DNA of 64,000 nucleotides, from NCBI GenBank assembly GCA_963678705.1, contig OY783206.1, positions 22,393,807-22,457,806 on the forward strand. Reading direction: 5' to 3'. Below the pieces are notes generated by a model. That model searched no databases. It was not told the DNA's origin and saw only the letters and a list, made by a program, of their open reading frames with translations. Below are positions 57,712 to 64,000 of the stretch, piece after piece; positions within the stretch are counted from its first letter, which is position 1, and each line of letters opens with the position of its first letter. This stretch comes from Panorpa germanica (lineage: Eukaryota; Arthropoda; Insecta; Mecoptera; Panorpidae). A program made the position numbers and the translations under genes.

Positions 57712-58452
57712 GTTATGCCTGTCACACTGCATGAGTATTTAAGCAAATTTTGACCAGACGTATACGCGCTACTACGCTTTACCTATCCGAATCCTCGCAC
57801 ACTGAAGCGACAAAGCCGTCCAAATACGGACGTTACGTCCCAGTACACATTTTGGAGTCACTTTGACATCATATTGAAGATGCGTCATGATTTTTTTGTC
57901 ATGAAAGAGCTCATTTATAGTTCAGTTTCTCACATTTTTTTCATTTAAATTGTCTACTGTATCGCCTACAAATGGCGAAATTACTCCACCTGTCGGAGTA
58001 CAAATGGAGATAAAGTTGATGCGAACTATAATTGAAGTGAAATAGTGAGAGAAACGTCACTAAATAGGGCACTTCATTAAATTGTTTACTGTGGTACCTC
58101 TCATACTAGAAAAGTATATCAGCGAATTTTAACCAAGCGAATACATACTACAACGTTAAACCTATCCGAACCTTGTAAATGCAATCAACCGTATTAAACT
58201 AGAAGTGATATGGAATAGTACCTTTCATAAAAGTGATGTATCGATAAATATTAAAGCAAAAGTTTGCTCTCATGCTCGATGTTAGTGCAAAACAACTCAA
58301 ATACACCCTATGTGGTATGTATGCATTGTGACATACATATGAAAAGAACATAGAAGTCGACTTGGTTTGAGAGTTTTAGCCGCTAAACCAAGTCGCCGAT
58401 TTACCTGAAATCGCCGTCGCTTAAATACGTTTGCAGCGTGCGACATGCCTTG
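57712..58452. mobile_element. Decayed PIF-like MITE, split by another MITE
   Basis: 'GCGCTACTACGCTTTACCTA', 'AAGTTTGCTCTCATG', 'CGCCGATTTAC' and 'CGTCGCTTAAATACG' follow the order in 25598-26270. The terminal repeats have decayed. The CCCAGTAAACATTT-family element sits at 57839-58094. Confidence 0.6.
57839..58094. mobile_element. CCCAGTAAACATTT-family MITE, nested
   Basis: 'CCCAGTACACATTTTGGAG' and the inverse of 'AAATTGTTTACTGTGG' bound a 256-bp copy colinear with 4902-5153. Confidence 0.7.
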
Positions 58453-59194
58453 AGCGAATCTCTTATAATTCCCGCGAAAACTAAACAACGAACTTCTTAA
58501 CGAGTCCAAGACATTTTAAGTGTTTTCCAATTGTTGTGTGTGGTACATTTAACTTCTCCGCAACCCCTGGCAGAATTATGGATCAACTTCAGAACGTTTT
58601 CTCGTCTTAAAATGTATGTTTACACATCTCTTTGCGAGCCTCATCAGCTTTCTTACCTTTTTGAATATAAAATAGTAAAAAATGTCGCTAATGTACGTTT
58701 AGAATTAAAAGAGGAACAGTTATGAACGACATTACGCTCAACTCGCTTTTAAAGTAAGTTATTAGTGATATCTACCAAATGTCAAAAAGCAAATATAAGA
58801 CAAAACCGAAATTACTTTCGTGCCAACCTTTTATACTTATGTGAGGCCAGCGGTCTGTTCTCGCTAGAGAAACACAATCTCCGCTTCCACCAGTCAAGCA
58901 TCCATCAATAATCAATTGGTTCTACGTCATAAATCATCGATTTGCTAAGGTTGATTAATCCAATCAGAGATTTCATTCAAATTATCCGGATAAATTTTAA
59001 TCTCATTATAAAAATTTTAATCACGCCTGCTGTATATTTGAGCAGCTTAGATTCAATAATACTTCAATTAAAACTAACAATAATTGATTAAATAGTAAAA
59101 TAGACTTCAACTAAGAAATTCACTATAGATAGGACTATACGTATTAGGATTTAAATTGCTCGTAAAAATAAGTTCACTAAAATTGCAAAAGATG
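58453..59194. other. Gene-free stretch
   Basis: One short repeat ('CCGAAATTACTTTCGTGCCAA' near 58807) is shared with 21835. Nothing else was found. Confidence 0.35.
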
Positions 59195-59735
59195 GTGCTC
59201 TGCAATTTTTTGCAAAGTTTTGTCCCTTTAAACATTCTGATTCTTTAATATATATCTATATCACATCTACTATCATAATCACATTTGAGATCCTGATAGT
59301 TAACTTTATCAGTAACAGTACATGCAAAAGCAGCCTTAGGGGGTGGCAAGCAGGGCAACCGCCATCGCATTCTCGTGCAACAACCCAAGTAGAAAAATTC
59401 ATTACTCTATTCGTCTATTTGAATCTCGCGCCTTGAATCACTGCGTCTTCTTTAAGGTATTCATGTACCTTAGTTTATCTTCATTAAAATTTGTCATCCT
59501 TGTGCTTGTTAACTTTTATAACACTTCCAATATAAAATTTTATTTCTCGTAAATTGTCATCAAAAGTACTTACTTACAATTTACATTAATTATACAAAGA
59601 ATAAGTGCTTCGCAAAGATCTGCCGCCCCGGGGTCTCGCAATGGTTAAGGCCGCCCCTGTGTACATGTAATATACATTTCTAAAATTTATGATATTGCTT
59701 AGATCCCAAATTAAAGAATGTTATCCTATGAGAAG
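59195..59735 (+). repeat. Dispersed repeat split by a hAT-like MITE
   Basis: It matches 29330-29610 on both sides of the insert: 'CACATTTGAGATCCTGATAG' before, and 'ATACATTTCTA.AATTTA.GATATTG', 'ATCCTATGAGAA' after. Confidence 0.65.
59325..59659. mobile_element. hAT-like MITE
   Basis: The right end in inverse is CAGGGGCGGCCTTAACCATT and the left is CAAAAGCAGCCTTAGGGGGT, matching as imperfect inverted repeats with the CAGGGGCGG signature of hAT. Flanking octamers AGTACATG (59317-59324) and TGTACATG (59660-59667) agree at 7 of 8 bases, the hAT target length. It is 335 bp with no transposase. Confidence 0.75.
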
Positions 59736-61156
59736 AATGGACAATTGTTGGGGGCCCCCAATGCCTTATTTTAATAAATACTCGTATATTCGAACACTTT
59801 ACTATCAGGTTTAGACTGAATGGATTATAAGGGGCTATGTATTAATCACTAAAAATCTAAAAATTTGAGATGATAACTTTAAGATGATGAATACAATCTC
59901 CTGCTGATTTATACTGAATCTACAACGATTCTGGCGATGTGATTCTTTGCTTAGCACTTTTATTAGTGTACAAATTTACATCCATTTGAGTTTGAATTTC
60001 ACTCAAATTTACTTAACTGGTTTCAGTATTAAATTTGGTCAGCGTCGGACCCCGCAACATTTGACAACTAATTAGGAAAGTAATAATATTATTGTTACTA
60101 ATATGGAACCTCTATTACCTTCGCCTTCTTAACTATATTTGTATAACACCTGAAGACACTATACAATTACTTGAAACACGATTTTATTCGATTTTCATTT
60201 GTTTCAACACCTACATATTTAACTACATGAATTTATTACTCCTTAGTTTTACTTTCCCCTGCCCCCTTGTCTTCCCCTCTACCCTAAACATTTCGTAGCA
60301 CCCTTCAGGCCTCTGGGGATAATTTAAATATTGTTCTCCTCGTAGCATTTGACAGGTAAGTTTATTTGTTTTGTTCAGATCTGATCTCACGGCTTTAGGC
60401 ATATTTTGTCTTACTCTTTCATTCATTTTCTATATGCTGTTGTCTCTATTTCTCTTTGTTTCTATCAAATACTCTGTCTTCCACTGTTCTTTATGGTTCT
60501 ATTGGTGTTATAATACATGTGGTGTATTGGATAACAGATGAAGCCATTCTTAAGATTTGATGATAGCATTATATGTGTACAAGTTATAAAAGAAAGAATT
60601 CTTGCGTTGCGCTTGTTGCAAACAGACTGCTAACTTCACTGACGTTTTTTAAAGAATTGTAACGAATTTGTTAAAGAATTGGGTTGTTGTGCTAAACTTA
60701 AACGTACGTAGAAGCTAATGAATAACCAAGCAAATAACGATTCTTTAAGGCTATAAATAGATGGCTTGATCGAAACGGATATAGACTTATTTACTATGCT
60801 GGAACAGTTCTAGTAGACCGATAATAATATATATAAAGTAACATTTAAACATGTCAACGTTTATTCCATGTAAACATTCTTGCATTAAACAATAAAGTGA
60901 CGTTAATTTATTGTTGTTTAAGGGACAGAAATGTAATTGCCTGTAGTATGCAACGCAGGTGCCCGCCCGCGCTATGGCATTTAGTATGTTAGACGCGTAA
61001 GAACACATGCTTTCATCAGAAAATATACAAAGCCAGAGCCGTTGCCCAAATATGAAAACCACTCGCATCATTTAATATCATCAAAGTTATTCAAGAATTA
61101 GGTGAACAAACAAAAACAAATGAGGTACAAAGCACGGGAATTACATTAAATAGATA
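59736..61156. other. Gene-free stretch
   Basis: A good donor-like CAG|GTAAGT lies at about 60352-60360 on the plus strand, with no supporting exon. Open frames here lack motifs. Confidence 0.4.
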
Positions 61157-61338
61157 CTAAAGTTTACCCCCGTCGCAAGCGACCACTATCTTTTGTGTGT
61201 GAAACGAATTTCATTTCAAACATCCACTTATGAATTGAAATATTTGATTCCTTCTATATTAATTTTACATATAAAAACAAATAATTTTTCATATAAACTG
61301 ACTGAAGAAATATATTTTTTATATCAATATAAAAAATT
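61157..61338 (-). mobile_element. Truncated Helitron, 3' part
   Basis: On the minus strand it ends in a TCGC-TT-GCGACG hairpin, GGGGTAAA and CTTTAG at 61157, followed by T. It keeps about 180 bp of 3' body ('ACTGACTGAAGAAATATATT' in plus) and stops where a second copy's terminus begins. Confidence 0.65.
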
Positions 61339-61892
61339 CTAGATCTTAACCCGTCGCGAAGCGACGTCTTTTTAGTGTGTATGATTTGAATCCAACATAA
61401 TAATTCGTAATTTCATTTTCAAATATTAATATAAAATATTTTCAATTTATTCCTTATTTGACCAACTTTTTTTCAAAATTTGGGATTTCTATTTTCGATT
61501 CGTAAATCAAGTATCAAAGTTAGTCTATATATCAAATTTCAACTTTCTAGCCCAATTTTTACCCTCCACAAAAACCGCCCCCTTGCCCCAAATTAAATTT
61601 TTGAATTTTGAATTTTCCTTTTTTAATAACATATTTTATTATTAAGTAATCCAAAATTTGAGTTTTTTCCAAAGTTTCCTAATTGGCCCTCTAATTTTCT
61701 CAACGCCCCATTTTCCAATTTATCAATTTCTAATTTTTAAAAAATGTTAGCTTTGAACACCGTAATACACATGTCAAATTTCAACCTTCTATTTTTTATA
61801 AACTAAAAGTTATAGAGCAAAAAGTAAAAAGATTTTTTTCCAGGAAATTCAGGGGAAAATCAGAGGCCGCCAAAAGTCTTAAAATTTTTCAC
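61339..61892 (-). mobile_element. Truncated Helitron adjoining the previous copy
   Basis: On the minus strand it ends in GACGTCGC-TT-CGCGACGGG and ATCTAG at 61339. The body runs to 'GGCCGCCAAAAGTCTTAAAA' near 61890, short of the 5' terminus. With 61157-61338 it forms a second head-to-tail pair. Confidence 0.65.
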
Positions 61893-62829
61893 TACACTCA
61901 TTTATTCTATTAATCTTAATTACATAGCAACTAATGAGTAATATCAGTTCCCATAAGTATGATCATAATTATGACAATTACGAAAAACGTAAAAACAAAC
62001 TAATTCCTAAACAGACGTAATCAAGAAGCTTTATGGAACAATTAAAAACAAATAAGATGTTCACATCGGTATATTTAAGCTGTGTTATCTTAATTAATTT
62101 AGAATGTAGTTCACTTTGCAAACAGTAAATATAACAAATAGCAAAGATATTGATCTAAGTTATACAAAAAGTCAATAACTAGTAATTGCACTAATTATTT
62201 AATCTAATTGCTCTATATTCACTTAAGTGGGGTCGGGTTTGGTTCACAAGATCTGTATCGCCTAAATATGTAATTGTAGTTAATTTGAAAATGATATAGT
62301 TAAATCGATACTCTATTTGTTCACTAATCACTGCGTCTAATATTACAAGAAATCCACTTTCGTTAAGTGCGTCACAGACGCGTCAATATATAATTTTGAT
62401 ATTTATTCAATTAGATACAATTAAATAAATATGTTGTAATTACCAAAACATTATTGGCGAGGTTTCCGGGGAAAGTAATCACAGGGGATGTATTTAAGAA
62501 GACGTGAAATTTAGAGAAACATTTGAAAATACAAAATATGTTTATATAACAGTTCCCAGTATTCACAATACATAATAAATATAAAATCAATGTGAGTGTG
62601 GCTTGATATCATTCTATAACTTGGTAAATATTCTCTTTAGATTTATATATCTAAAGCACTAGTGTACTTTACTAGCTTTTAAAGAATTATGACTTAAAGT
62701 TGCAATAAAACGACAAATTCTAATTATTAATTTTATATATTAAATCAATCCGATTTTATCCGCGGTGAAATGGTCAATGGTCATGTCATGTTACTTCAGA
62801 AAGATTTAGTAATCTTCATTCTCGTGTAG
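61893..62829. other. Gene-free stretch
   Basis: AT-rich, nothing recognised. Confidence 0.4.
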
Positions 62830-63125
62830 TGCACGGATCAACAGCAGATTCCTCATATAGTTTGCTCTGAGTATCTTCTGTCTCACACGCTTGGCGATGT
62901 ATCGCACATTCCATAGCAGGTATATTGAGCAGCTATGTGCGCTGTGAAAAGCGCACGGGGAATATTTCTTCGAGAGAAAATAAGTTTCAATTAATTGATG
63001 TCTTGCAACTTCTTAAGTATAAAGTCAGTATGTAATTGGAGTATTATATGATATTTTGTGATTCTGTTTTCTTTTTGAAGTTATAAATATTTGGTAGTGC
63101 GGCGCACGAGTGCACTTAGTGCAAA
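62830..63125 (+). repeat. Dispersed repeat, uninterrupted copy
   Basis: It matches 7850-7900 plus 8690-8915 and lacks the Helitron, so it is a near-empty-site reference. It contains a 36-bp stretch lost in the other copy. Confidence 0.7.
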
Positions 63126-63224
63126 AGTGTATTGGGTATTATTTAACATTAAAATACAAAATACCGTTGCGAATTTAATTGAGGGTGCATAAAAGCTCCA
63201 ATTCTCAAGAGCACCACCAAAATT

Positions 63225-63395
63225 GAACTAACTGTCATAAAATTGTAGTGAAAATGCAACTTGAGATTAAGCTTTTATTTGTCAACATTACAAACAAATG
63301 AATGTCACACTAGTCCAATTCATGACGCGTGACGTCAGAGAAAAAGTTACAAAATAAGTCCTTAACCTCACACTTGACTTCTCATGACTCCTTGG
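63225..63395 (+). repeat. Dispersed repeat shared with 28.98 kb
   Basis: It is colinear with 28985-29140. The remainder of the window to 64000 holds one more match (63505-63620 with 30868-30960) and an 85-codon open frame without motifs. Confidence 0.5.
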
Positions 63396-64000
63396 AGTTT
63401 AAGTTTACAAAAGATGTACCCAGGAAGATGAAGAAAACAACATCTTAACATAAATCATTGTATTTTAATTGCGGTGTGGTTATTTTAAAACGAGACTGAT
63501 GCTACTACAGGCGAACTACGCATGCGTTAAAGTTGTATTACTGATTACTGTGTGGCGTGAACCTTCTCTTTCGATTGCCGGCTTTCCAGCGTCTGTCTTG
63601 CAGTAGCCTTTGTTTGTATAAGATCTAGTTTTGTTCAACAAGACCTTTCATTTTAAATCAACAGAAAAACGCCAGACTTTCGTGAAAAGTGGTGATATTT
63701 TTATTTTATTCCAAAGTACAAACTCTGAGGTTAGTAATGGAACCCAATATCTGGCAAATACCACCGTACTGACGGTTGTATATAGACACTACAAAAATGG
63801 CGCGAAATTTAAAATGACACCAATTGTTAAAAGACTATACATATTTTTTTGTAAACTTTTGTGGAACAAATGTCGTCTTCCCCGTTGAATACAATAAATC
63901 CAATGCGTTTCATGCAGACTATGCGGAGTTGTGCACGCTTACCTTTAAGAAACATATCTTTTTATTGGTTTCTTAATGTACGTATGATGCTTTGTAAGTA

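Noticed and set aside
60240..60426. Exon ending at the donor-like CAG|GTAAGT near 60352
   Set aside because: There is no open frame with coding character before it and no acceptor pairing that gives a recognisable protein.
1..64000. Bacterial features such as operons, Shine-Dalgarno sites or CRISPR arrays
   Set aside because: Spliced genes, non-LTR elements and MITEs show eukaryotic DNA, and no direct-repeat/spacer array was seen.

Overview
This window is AT-rich, intron-containing eukaryotic DNA. The transposon types, the arthropod-style initiators and the relatives of its coding remnants point to an arthropod, most likely an insect; I cannot name the species. There are no operons, CRISPR arrays, rRNA genes or convincing tRNA genes. 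One 200-base run of N (35717-35916) is an assembly gap.

The only host genes I can support as intact are a pair of tandem duplicates (about 12.2-19.2 kb). Each has three exons of 529, 181 and 379 coding bases and encodes 362 residues: a signal peptide, two 'long module + short module' pairs of a cysteine-rich repeat joined by an acidic linker, and a C-terminal hydrophobic tail suggesting a GPI anchor. I do not recognise the family. The duplicated unit is about 3.5 kb. The second copy carries a roughly 0.6 kb insertion with a SINE-like segment in intron 2.

Most of the rest is mobile DNA. A complete I-type non-LTR retrotransposon (39989-45748, flanked by a 12-bp target duplication) has intact ORF1 and ORF2 and may be active. 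Two 5'-truncated non-LTR relatives lie just upstream, and a jockey remnant lies at 25.4-26.7 kb. Helitrons occur as three families: a deletion derivative with a broken Rep/helicase gene (55738-57465), a 343-bp element (26762-27104), and at least a dozen copies or fragments of a non-autonomous family that begins TCCT, ends in a CGTCGC/GCGACG hairpin plus CTAG-like terminus, and inserts between A and T. Nested insertions and uninterrupted sister repeats in the same window allow several insertion sites to be read directly. Cut-and-paste families with recognisable ends include TTAA-flanked, TA-flanked, PIF/Harbinger-like and hAT-like MITEs, foldback elements, and a decayed mariner transposase.

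One further gene remnant is an ariadne-type RBR ubiquitin ligase retrocopy on the minus strand (50832-51902). It has recognisable RING1, IBR and RING2 segments in shifted frames, and it abuts the 3' terminus of a Helitron. The remaining stretches are AT-rich and hold only dispersed repeat fragments.
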